Assembly (NCBI RefSeq): GCF_937926365.1
Contig: NZ_CALAOH010000144.1
Coordinates: forward strand, 1 to 26,892
Length of the DNA stretch: 26,892 nt
Source: an uncultured Azohydromonas sp.
Lineage (GTDB): Bacteria; Pseudomonadota; Gammaproteobacteria; Burkholderiales; Burkholderiaceae_C
Reading direction: 5' to 3'
How positions within the stretch are numbered: the first letter of the stretch is position 1; each line of letters begins with the position of its first letter. A model generated the notes under the pieces. It was given only the letters and a program-made list of their open reading frames with translations, was not told the origin of the DNA and did no database searches. This document shows positions 1 through 11,500 of the stretch, piece by piece. The translations under genes and the position numbers were made by a program.

Positions 1-2554
1 CCGCACTCTCCTTCTCCCCGGCCGCGACCACGCCGTTGAAGGTGACGTTGCCGCCGGCGCTGAGCGTGAGCACGTCGCCCGAAGCCGTCGCGGGGTCGCC
101 GCCGACGAAGTTCTTCTCGCCCGCCGGCAAGTCGCGGTCGGGCAGCCCCAGGGTGATGCTGCCCGCGGCCGTGATGCTGTGCGCGCCGGTGATGCGCGCG
201 GAGTCGGCCAGCAGGTAGTTGCCCGCCGAAGCGAACTGGTCGGCGTTGATGTGCGTGGTGTGGCCCGAGCCGTAGATGGCGATGTCGGGCGCGCTCAGGC
301 GGGCGTCGATGAAGATCTCGCCGCCCGCGCCGTTGGAATACAGCGCCAGGTTGTCCTTGAAGACGATGCCTGCGCTGCTGGAGGTGGACAGCACGATGCG
401 ATTGCCCGCGCCGTCCATGCCGATCACGATCTGGCGGAAGCCGTCCTGCAACCGGGCGATCTCGTTGTCGTCCAGGCGCAGCACGTCCTCGCCGGCCGCG
501 CCGTCGCCCAGCACGATGGTGCGGGTCGGGTCCAGCGGCGTGATGCTGAGCTGGGCCCCGGCGCTGCGCACCACGCCCGAGATCTGGAGGTCGTCGGCGG
601 CGATGACGATGTCCTGGCCGCTGGCGTCCACGTTGCCCGCCAGCGTCTGCGCGCCGCTGAGGTTGAGCACGCTGGTGTAGCCGCCGCGCGAGCCGCTGGA
701 GGAGGTTTCGGTGTTGCCGACTTCCACCGCGCGCGTCGCCACGATGGAGACGTTCTCGCGCTCGCTGCTGCTGGCCACGACCTTGTTCGCGTCCACGAAC
801 AGCGCCAGCGGGCTGAAGCCGAAGCCGTCCACGCTCTGGCCGATCTCGTGCCGCGCCGTCAGCGTCAGCGTGCCGCCGGTCTGCAGGTAGGCCCCGTCCG
901 CGGCGCGCAGCACCTGGCCGTTCTGCAGCCCGTGCACGCGCGCCTCGTCGGCGCTCAGCCACGCGGCCGTGACGCGGCCGGTGGCGGCATCGACGTCGAA
1001 GCGGCCGTGCTGCAGCGCCCAGTCGGCATCGGCGTCGAAGCCGCTGGCCGAGCCGGCATCGCGCAGCCACTGCGCGGCATCGGCACCGGTGAGGATCGAG
1101 CCCTGCACGGCGCGCAGCGCGACGTCGCCGCTGCCCGCGACGCGGATGCCGGCGTCGAGCACCAGGTTGCCGTCCTCGGCGGTGATGCTCACCGCGCCGC
1201 CGCTGGTGGTGATGTGGCCGTCCAGGTGCACGCCGGCCGAGCCGGCGTACAGCGCCACGCTGCCGCTGGTGGTGGCGATGCCGCCGGATTGCAGCGTGAT
1301 CGCCCCGTCCACGGTGGACAGCTTCACGCCGCCGCCGCCCTGGACCGCGATGCGCTCGATGGACAGCGCGTCGGCCTCCTCGATCGCCAGGCCGCCCGTG
1401 CCGGTGATCGTCACGCTGAGCGACGCCACCTGGGTTTCGAGCGTGCCCGCCGCGCCCTGCGCGGTGCTGGTGCCGATGCCGTCGTGCGCGGACAGCACCA
1501 GGCGCGCGTTGGCCGCGACGATGTCGGTGGCGTTGTCGCCGCCGTCGATGATCGCGCCGCCGGCCGTGATGGTCAGGTCCGCGCTGCCACTGCTGCGCAG
1601 CTGGCCCAGGCGCAGGTCGCCGCCGGCGGCCAGCGTGATCTGGCCGTTGCCGGCGTCGATCACGGTGTCGGCGTCCATGGTCAGCGCGCCGTGGAGCGCG
1701 GCCAGGGCCACGCGCCCGGTGGCGCTGGTGATGTCGGCCGCCTCGCTCAGGTCGAGGCCCCCCTCGGCCTCCAGGCGCACGTCGCCGCCGGCGCTGGAGA
1801 GCGCGGCCGCGACGCTGATGGAACCCTGGGTGGCGCTCAGCGTGATGCCGGCGCTGCCGCTGGCGGCCACCGCGCCCAGCAGCTCGATGCTGCCGCCGGC
1901 GGTGACGCTCACCGCGGCGCCGCTGGCCGAGGCCAGGCGGTCGATGCGTACGGCATCGCGCTCGAAGACCGTGATCGCGCCCTGCGCGGAGACGTCCAGC
2001 CGGTCGGCTTCGACGCTCGCGCCGGCGCTGCCCAGCATGACCGCGCCGTGGGCTGAGCGCACGCTCAGCACCGCCGAGTCGGCCAGGCTGCCCACGCGGA
2101 TGTCGCCGTCGGCCACCAGCGTCACGTTGCCGGCGGTGCCGGTGATGCTTTCGATGCTCAAGGCGCCGTCGGTGATCAGCGTCAGGTTGCCGCCTTCCAT
2201 CTGGATGCCGCTGACCAGCAGGTTGCCGGTCTGCGTGACCGTCAGGTCGCCGCCCGCGGTCATCGTCACCTGCAGCGTGCCGACCTCCGAAGTGATGGTC
2301 AGGTTGTCGCCCGCGCTCACCGTGAGCATGCCGGCGGTGACCTTGCCGCCCAGCGTCAGGCCCAGGCCCGCCGTGAGCTTGACCACGCCGCTGCTGCCGA
2401 CGTCGATGGCCGACACCACCACCAGGTCCTTGCCGGCGTCCAGCGTGATGCCCTCGCCGTCGTGCGTGGGCAGGTTCACCACGGTCAGGCTGCCGGTGGC
2501 GGCCATGCCGAAGCTGCCCGGCGTGCGGTCGGGCACGATGAGCACGTAGTCGCC
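1..2554 (-). other. Beta-helix / filamentous-haemagglutinin-like region IV (continues past the left edge)
   Basis: Regular coils resume, for example GVVKLTAGLGLTLGGKV, GNLTLITDGALSIESI, GNVTLVADGDIRVGSL, GQITLAAGGDLRLGQL and GGAVSITAEDGNLVL. Near 415-490 there is a DDNEIARLQDGFRQIVIG motif like the one at 16.13-16.20 kb. The frame is still open at base 2 (GKES-type sequence), so the protein continues to the left of the window. There is no anchor, sorting signal or stop in view. Confidence 0.75.
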
Positions 2555-5500
2555 CGTGATCGGGCGCGGGTTGGAGGTGGCCGCGTCCTGCGCCGTGCCG
2601 CTGGCCGTGAAGGCGGTGTTGGCCGCCTTGGCCGTCAGCAGCAGCTTGCCGTCGTGCACCGACGCGCTGACCGCGCTGGTGGCGTCGGCATCGATCTTCG
2701 CCTCCAGCGCGCCCAGGACCGCATCCAGCGACTGGCCCGCGGCCGAGGTGACGCTGTAGGCCTTGCCGTCGACGCGCACGGTGTACTCGACGCCCGTGCT
2801 GCCGGCCACGGCGAAGCTCAGCGCCGTGACCTGCGCGGTGGCCGCCGTCGCCGCCTGCTGCGGCGTGGCGGTGGCCGCGCCGGCCTGCACGGTCACGCGC
2901 TCGGGCTGCACCGCGGACACGTCGGCCACGGTGAAGGCGGTGTTGCTCTGGGTGTGCGTCAGCCGCAGCGTGTGGTTGTCCGCGTCCACCGTCACCGCGA
3001 TGTCGCTGCCGGCCTCGATCTGCGACTCCAGGTCGGCCAGCACCGCCGCCCAGGTCGGGGCCGCGCCGGCGGTGCTGGTGTAGGTGTGGCCGTCCACGGT
3101 CAGGCTGTAGACGTTGCCTTCCACCAGCGCCGCGCCGAACTGCACGTCGGTGATCTGCGGCCGGACCGTGCCGGCCGCCGTGGTGGCCTTGGTGCCGTCG
3201 TCTTCCACGGCATCCGGCAGCATCACGGTCACGGCGTTGACGCCGAAGGCCTGGTTGGCCACGCGCGCCGTCAGTGTCAGGGTGTGGCCGCTCACGGTGG
3301 CCGTCACCGGGCTGTTGGCGGCGTCGAAGTCGGTCTTGAGCTTGGCCAGCGCCGAGTCCAGGCCGCCACCGTCGGAGACCTGGGCGATGTAGTTCTTGCC
3401 GTTGACGAACACGACGACCACGGCGCCGTCGGGCAGCGCCACGTCGCCGCTGAAGCGCAGCACCGACTCCTGCGCCACACCGTCGGCCGCGGCCACGGTG
3501 GGCACGCGCCCGTCGTCGAGCACCGTGCCCTGCGGCGCGACGCCCAGGGCCGAGACGGTGAAGGCCACGTTGGCGACGTCGGCCTCCAGGGTGAGCACGC
3601 CGTTGGCATCGACAGAGCCCTGCACCGGCTCGCCGTCCTCGATGCGCTGGGCCAGCTCGGCCATCACCTGCGCCAGCGTGGCGCCCACGGTGGCGCTGCG
3701 CGCATGCGACTGGTAGGCGGTGTTCGGGTCGTCCTCGATCAGCGCCGCCAGACGCTGCAGGACGTCCTCCAGCGTCTCGCCGTCGGCGGCGCTGGTGCTG
3801 TAGCTGCCGGCGCCCACCTTCACGGTGTAGGTTGCACCGGCAACGAGCGCGGTGCGGCCGAAGTCGAGCATCTGCCCGGCATCGCCGGTGGCATCCGCGC
3901 GCGCCGTGCCGGTGGACACCGCCACGGCGCTGGCGCCGCCGGAAATCCCGGCCAGGCCGGCGCCGCTGGAAACCTCCAGCTTGCCGTCCGTGACCGTGGC
4001 CGCGAGGTCGTCGTCGGCATCGATCAGGCCTGCCAGCGCGGCGTTGACGGCCGCGAGGTCCTCGCCTGCGGCCACCACGTGGCTGAAGGTCTTGGACCCG
4101 ATCTGCAGGCTGATCGTGGCCCCGGCATGCACGCCCAGGCCCGCGAGGTCGATGCTGCGCGCATCGGCCGCGTCCGTGCCCGCGGCACTGACGGCCGAGG
4201 CCGCCAGCGCCACCGCCGGCACCTCGGCGGACAGCGACAGCGCCAGCCCGTCCGCGCCGCTGACGTACAGCAGGTTGGAGTCGCCGGCACTGGCGCGGTA
4301 GGCGTGGCCGTTCACGAACACCGTGAACTCGTTGCCCGCCACCACCGTGCCGCTCTTGAAGGCGAAGTCCGAGATCTGCGCCGCGCTGCTGCCCGCGCTC
4401 TGGTAAGGCGCGCTGCCGTCCTGCACCACGCCGCCGTCGATGTCGCCGCCGGCCTGCACCTGCTCCACGCGCAGCTCGCCCAGCGTGTAGCCCACGCCGG
4501 CCACCAGGCCGCTGAGGCGCAGCTGGTGCAGGTCCGCCATGACCGCCACGCTGACCTTGCCGGAGGCCTCCAGCTTGGACTTGAGCGCGCCCAGCACCGA
4601 GTTCCAGTCCGCGCCCACCACGTTGCCGTCGACCACGTCGCCCGGCATCACGGTGTAGGCGGTGCCGTCCAGGGTGACGGTGTAGCGCAGGTCGCCGCCC
4701 ACGCTGCCGAAGCTGATCCAGTCCGTCTGGACCGCCGCCGCCGCGGGCGCGGCCTGCAGCGCCACGATGGCGCTCTGGATGTTGCCGGCGGTGGCGAACA
4801 GGCCCAGCTGCGTCACCGTCGTGTCGCCGGTGACCAGGCCCTTCGTGCCCTCGGCCGTGAAGCGCACCTCCACCTCGTCGCCGCTGCCGGCCTTGGTGGG
4901 ATCGCTCAGCCACAGGGGCGCGTTCGGGTTGCGGTCGCCCTCGTTGACGGTGACGGTGTAGCCGTAGAGGTCGGCCACCGTCTGGTCGGCATGGCCGTCG
5001 GCCGTCCACTCGCGCACGCGGCCCTTGGCATCCACCGTGACGCTGCCGCTCCTCTTCTGCGCGCCGCTGTCGAATGCGGCCTCGACCTCGTCGACGTAGA
5101 TGTCGCCGGCCGACTTGATGACGATGTCGCTGCCGTCGGCGATGTTGCGCACCGAGTCCAGCCAGAGGTTGCCGCCGGCCTGGATGCTGACGCGGCCGTC
5201 CTGCGCGGTGATGCTGTTGACCACCAGCGCGGTCGCCTCGTTGATCGAGATGTCGCCCTTGACGCTGGAGAGCACGCTGATGCTGTTGACCAGCGTGTTG
5301 AGCTGCACGCCGTTGCGCGCCGTCACGTCGAGGTGGTCGCCGATGAACACCGAGGCGCCGTCGGCGCTGATGGCCGTCGCCTTGAGCACGATGTCGCCGC
5401 CGCGCGCCGCGTCGGCGCTGACGATGCCGCTGTGCACGGTGAGCGTGCCGCGGATGTCCAGCGTCACGTTGCGCGCCGGGTCGTAGCCCTGCACGCCGCC

Positions 5501-8500
5501 CACGTAGCCGCTGAGCAGCAGGTCGGACTGCAGCTCGACGCTGATGTCGTTGCGCGCGCGCAGCTCGAAGTGGGTGGCCGGCAGGCGGTCGGTGCGGATG
5601 CTGATGAAGCCGCTGTCCTGGCCGGCGCGGGTGACGTAGCTGGCGCTGGCAGTGTCCCAGGTCGTGCGCGTGACCGTGTGGTCGCCGCGCGCGGTCACGG
5701 CGAAGGTGTCGATCTTGCCGTCGGCATCGGAGGGCAGCGCGGCGATGGTGCCGCTGATGAGCACGTCCTCGCCGGCGATGAGCTCCAGCCGCTTGGAGGC
5801 CGAGAGCTTGCCGGTGATGCTCAGCGTGCCGCCGGTCTCCAGGATCAGCGTCTCCGAGGCGATCTCGCTGGGCAGCAGCCGGGTGCGCGTGGCCTCCGTG
5901 GCGCCGAAGAGGAAGTGGTCGCCCGCGCGGTACTCCATGAGCTCCGGCGCGTTGAAGAAGCGGTACAGGTCCACCGTGCCGGCGGCGATGAAGGCCACGC
6001 CGCGGCTGTACTCGATGCTGTCGCCGCTGGCGGGCGCGGCCACGCGCACGCTGTCCAGCGTGCTGGACAGGCGCACGGTGTTGCCACGCACGTGGCTTTG
6101 CGCACCCACGCGCAGCTCGTGCTGCGCGCCCAGCGACACGGTGGTGCGGCCGTCGTCGGCGAAGCCGGCGCCGCTGCCGGTGTCCAGGCGGCTGATCGCC
6201 TGCAGCACGTCCAGGCCGGAGCTCTTTTCCAGCGCGCCGTCGAAGTCCTGCAGCACGATGTCGCCATCGGCGGTCACGGCGTCCAGCGCGTTGGCGGCGA
6301 TCTGCAGGCTGCCGATGCCCGCCTGCGCGCGCAGCGTCAGCACGCCGGCCACCAGGTCCACGCCGGTGTCGGCCGCGCCCTGGAGGATGCGGCCGCCGGC
6401 CGTCAGCGTGATGTCGCCGGCCGAGGACACGCTCGTGGCCTGGGCACCGTCCACCACGGGGGCGTCGGCCGCGTCGGCCAGGTAGATGCCGGCCGAGGCC
6501 CACTCGGCGCGGATGTCGCCGCCGGCCGTGACGCGGATGTCCTGGCCGGCCTTGTTGCTGGCCAGCACCAGGCCGCCCAGGCGCACGTCGCCCGCGGCGT
6601 CGAGCACGAAGCCGCCGTCGTTGACGCCGAAGGCGTCATCCCTGGACAGGCCCACGCTCAGGGCGCGGTCGCCCTGGACCACGCTCACGCCACCGGCGTG
6701 CGTGGTGCCGCCCAGCAGGGTGTTGGCCTGCGTGCGCAGCTGCACGCCGCCGCGGGCCTCGACGCGGAGCGCGTCGGCCGTCAGCAGCGCCTCGGCCATG
6801 CCGGGCTGCATGACGATGCCGCCCCAGGAGCGCAGCGTCAGGTCGCCGCGCGCGGGCGTGTCCACCAGCCCCAGCACCAGCGCGTCGGCGGCGGTGCTGC
6901 CGGCGGACAGCGTGATGTCGTTGCGGTCGCTGCTGCCCAGCGCATGCACCTGCTCGGCCACCAGGCGGCCGGTGGTTTCGATGGCGATGGCGCCGTCGGC
7001 CGCGCTCACCTGCGCCAGCGTCAGGTCGCCCTGGTTTTGCAGCGCGATGGCGCCGGCGCCGCTCAGGCGCAGGTCCACCGTGTCCACGTCGGTGCCCAGC
7101 GTCATGCCGGTCTCGGCCTGCGCGTGCAGCGCGCTGGCGACGATGCGGCCACTGGTGACCCACTGCGTCACGGCCTGGGTGTGGCCGTCCGCGTCGGTGA
7201 CGTCCACCGTGACCTGGTGCTGCACCTGCGTGATGCGGCCGCTCTCGGCCAGCAGCGACACGGTGCCGCCCGTGCCCAGCGCGGACAGCGTGCTGTCCTC
7301 CAGCACCAGGTTGCCGCCGTGCAGGCCGGTGCGCAGCACCAGCTCGGCGCCGCCGCCGGCGCCATGCGCGGCGGTGGCGGTCAGGCGTGCTTGGGCGTCG
7401 CCCAGGATGTGGCCGAAGCCCGCGTCGTCGGCACCGGCCTGCACGGTGATCGTGCCCGCGGTGATGCTGCCGCTGAGCTCCACGTCCTGCGCCGCCGTGA
7501 CGGTCACGGACAGCAGGCTGGCCCCCAGGGCATCGGCGGAGGCCGCGATCTGGCCGCCGATGTAGGCGTCACCGTCCGCGTCCAGCGTCACCGTGCCCTG
7601 GGCGCCGGTGATGTTCAGCAGCGCCGAGTCGCCCAGCTGCAGCGTGGTGTCGCTGTGCAGCGCGATGTGCTCGGCGCTGAGCTGCGTGCCGATCTGCTGG
7701 CCGTCGATGCTGCGGCCTTCCAGGCGCAGCAGGTCGCCGGCGTCGATGCGGATGGCGGATTCGAGCGCGGTGGCGCCCGAGGCCGCATCCGCGGCGCGGC
7801 CGGTGGCCTCCATGCGGCCGCTGAGCTTGACCTCGCCGCCGGCGTCGATGCTGATGCTCGCGCCGGCGATGGAGGTGCCGGCGGCACCGTAGGTCTGCGA
7901 AGGCGCGTCCTCCCAGCTCAGCTCGGTGCCCAGCACCGTGCGCGTGCCCATGACCGGCACCGTCTTCCACACCGTCACCTGGTTGGTGACGGGCGTCTGC
8001 ACCTCCTTGACCACGGTCTGGAACACCGCCCGGTCGTCGTACACGTCCTCGGCGTTGGTCTTGAGGGCGTAGCTGTACTTGACGCGCTGGTCACGGATCT
8101 CGTGGTCCAGCGAGGTCCAGTTGTAGGTGTAGTCGTGGAAGGTCTCGTTGACCGTGAGCACCGGCGACTTGGCGCGTCCCTGCACCTGGATGAAGAGGTC
8201 GTCGCCGGAGTTGTCGTGGTACTCCACCTTGCCCTGCAGCCACGGGAACGTTTGCTTCCAGCGGTTGTAGTTGGCGTCGTTGAAGACGGTGGTGAAGGGG
8301 GCGAAGTCGTGGGCGTCCTCGCCGCCGGCCACGATCCGCAGGATGTCGATGAGGTTGCGGTTGAACTCCTGGCCTTCCTTGTAGAGCAGCGACATGCCGA
8401 ACGTGGGCACCTCGTCCTCGTCGCTCCAGTCGGGCCAGCCGCTGCCGTCGTCGTTGTCCACCCAGTGGTTGACCAGGTCGGTCCACTTCGACCAGCCCTG

Positions 8501-11500
8501 GAAGCTGAAGGCCCAGGCCTTGTGGCTGCTGGAGGACACCAGGTCCAGCCTCAGCGTGTCGCTGGCCAGGGTATCGACGTAGGTCGTGAAGGCGTACAGG
8601 TGGTCCGTGGAGCGCGAGCCCTGGAACTTGGCCAGCGCCGACACCAGCCGCTCGGCGTGGTAGGCGTCCACGTCCTTGGCGTAGGCGTACTCGTAGCCGG
8701 TCTGCTCCCACACCCAGTTCGGGTCGCGGTCGAGCACGTTGTTGGCGTCGCGCCCGGCGATGGTGAAGATGCGGTCGCCGGTGGTGGACTGGTAGTGGAC
8801 GGTCCAGGTGGCGCGGCCGTCCTCCACCGGCGAGTGCAGCAGCTCCCAGCTGCTGCTGGGGTAGCCGTCCTCGGGGAAGTAGTAGTCGGAGTGCTTCTGC
8901 TCGTACCAGACGCGGGCCTGGTCCTTGTAGGTGCCCACCAGCTCGCCCTTGGCGCCGGCGCTGCCCACCTGCCAGTTGTTGTCGTTGTGGCCGTCGGCCG
9001 TGGCGTCGCCCTTGAGGTACTGCGCCGCGCCGTTGGAGACGACGCTGAGGATGTCCTGCTGCGCGCCGGTGGGCATCAGGACGTACTTGTCCTTCCAGCC
9101 CGCCACGGGCACGTAATAGACCATCTCCTCGTTGCCGGCCCACTCCGGCGTCCAGTCGGTGGTCTTGGTCTCGCCCGCCACCGTGGACTGCGTCTTGGCG
9201 TTGCTGTAGGCGAAGCGGTAGAGCGGCATGTAGCCGGTGTTGTTGAGCACCGCCTGGCGCTGCGTGTCGTTGAGCGCCGTGAAGTCCAGGTACAGGTTCT
9301 TGTTGGCCTTGTCCGGCGCGAAGTCCGGCACCCCCGCGATGTGCACCGCCGGCACGCCCTCGGTGCCGTTGTTGTCCCAGTTGATCTGGCTGTTGTGGTA
9401 GTCCAGGCCCTCGATGAGGATCTCGCGGAACTTGGCACCCTCCGGCGCGTTCGGGTTGTAGTAGCCGATCTGCTCCAGCGTCACGTCCATCGTGTGGTAG
9501 AGCGAACCGACCTTGACCAGCTCGGTGCCCACCATCTCGGTGATCTCGGTGGTGCTGTACTGCATCTCCTGCACCTCCACCACGCCCGCGGCCACCTGCT
9601 GGTAGCCGATGACGACCTGTTCGGTGGTGGCGGTGGTCGTGTACACCGGTACCTGGAAGGTGGTGGGCGTGCCCACCACGGGGTCGGCGTCCAGCACCAC
9701 GCTGCCGCCCGCGCGCAGGGCGATGGCGCCGGCCGCGGTGACCAGCCCCTGGCCGTGCACCGTGATGCCGCCGCCCACGAGGTCGGCGCGCGTGATCGCA
9801 CCTTCGAGTTGCGCGCGCGACCAGCCCATGTCGACGCCGGCGTTGAGGTCGATGCGGTCGTTGGAGCTCACGAAGCCGGCGATGCTCAGGTCGCCGCCGG
9901 AGTTGAAGAGCACGCGGCCGTCGGCCGCGCCCTTGCCGTCCAGGCCCGCGGCGACGCGGCCGTTGACCACCATCTCCGGCGCCGTCAGGTGCACCAGGCG
10001 GTCGGCCTGCACGATGGCCGGGTCCAGAGCGCCGGCGGCGGTGTTCTCGGCCGCCGACACCGTGAGCTTCGCCTTGGCCTGCAGGAACACGGAGGAGCCC
10101 TCGCCCAGGCCGTAGACGTGGCTGCCCGCCAGCACGTTGACGTTGCGGCCGACGATGCTCACGTCGTCGCGCACCTCGATGTTGCGCAGGATGGTGACGT
10201 CGCCGGCGGTGGACGTGATGTCCACCAGGCGAACCTTGCCCTCGCCCAGCGAGCGCTGGCCCACCACGCCCTGGATGGACACGCTGTCCACCGAGGTGAT
10301 GACGATGCTGCCGCCCGCGGCGGTGTCCAGCGTGCCGCCGGACTGGTAGCGGTTGGCGCCGTCGAGCACCAGCGTGTTGACGAGCACGCCGATGCGGCTG
10401 CCGTCGGTACCGCCGCTGATGCGCAGCTGGTCCTCGGCCTCCACCAGGCCGTCCACCATGACCTGCGACAGCGACGTCAGCGTGACGTCGGCGCCGGCGT
10501 GCAGCGCGCTGACATGGCCGAGCAGGCGCATGTCGCCGTCGGTGGTCAGGCCGAGCTGGCCCTGCACCGCCGTGTCGGCCCAGCGGCCGCCACCGGTGGC
10601 GTCCACCGCGATGGCGCCGCCCGCGGCCAGCACGAGGCCCAGGCCTTGCGCATCGCTGCCCGCGCGCAGCTTGATCTCGCCCGTGGCGAGCAGGTTGCCG
10701 CCACGCGTGGCGTTGCCCAGCGTGACGGCGCGGTCGACCGCGATGTCCAGCAGCGCGCGCTGGCCGGTCCATGCCGTGCCCGCCGGGCTGCTGCCGTTCT
10801 CGGCCACGAAGGCCGCGCCCGCGGCCACGTCGGCCGCCGACACGAGGGAGCTGGCACGCAGCGTCAGGCGGCTGCCGTCGGCCGCCGTCAGCAGCTGCGC
10901 GTCCGCTGCCAGCGTCATCACGCCGCCGGCCTTGAGCTCCAGCACACGGTCGGCCGCCAGGACCACCGCGCCGGCATGCGCGCCCACGGAGCCGACGGAC
11001 AGGCTGTCCGTGGCCTCGAAGCGCAGCGACTGGCCGGCCTGCGACAGCAGCCGGGTGTCGTAGATCTCGATGTCGTCGCCGGCCCTGGCCAGCAGCGAGC
11101 CCGCGAGCTGCAGGTCGCCGTGCAGGCGGATGTCGCCCGTGGCCGTGAGGCTGATCTCGCTGTCCGTGGTGGACGGCGTGGCGAGCGTGCTGCGGATGAC
11201 GCCGCCGAGGTCGATGTCGCGCCCGCTGACCACGAGCTGGCCGCCGGTGGCCAGGCGGCCGCCTTCCTTGGACAGGACCACGCTGCCGGCCGTGGAGGAC
11301 AGCTGCAGCAGGCCCAGCCCCGGGCTGCTCTCGCCGATGGCGCTGTTGACGATGACGTCGTTGAGTCCGGTGAGGACGATGCGCCCGCCCGGCTCCAGCG
11401 TGTTGAACTGGCTGGAGGCGTAGGTCCGGATGCTGGCCGCGCCCTGGTCCGAGGCCGAGCCGGCCGTGATGAGGATGTCGCGCTGCGCCGTCAGGTCGCC

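Noticed and set aside
179..2056. Plus-strand open frame of 625 codons
   Set aside because: It is the same antisense register as the larger frame, ended only by one TCA serine codon of the sense gene. It has no recognisable protein features.
969..2549. Plus-strand open frame of 526 codons rich in Ser/Pro/Ala/Thr
   Set aside because: It is a shadow of the minus-strand gene in another frame; its composition is dictated by the sense repeats and it has no independent motif.
7925..9664. Possible inserted mobile element or foreign gene
   Set aside because: The frame and base composition continue unchanged, no terminal repeats are seen, and a module shared with the 13.6-15.4 kb array is present, so it is a domain of the same protein.
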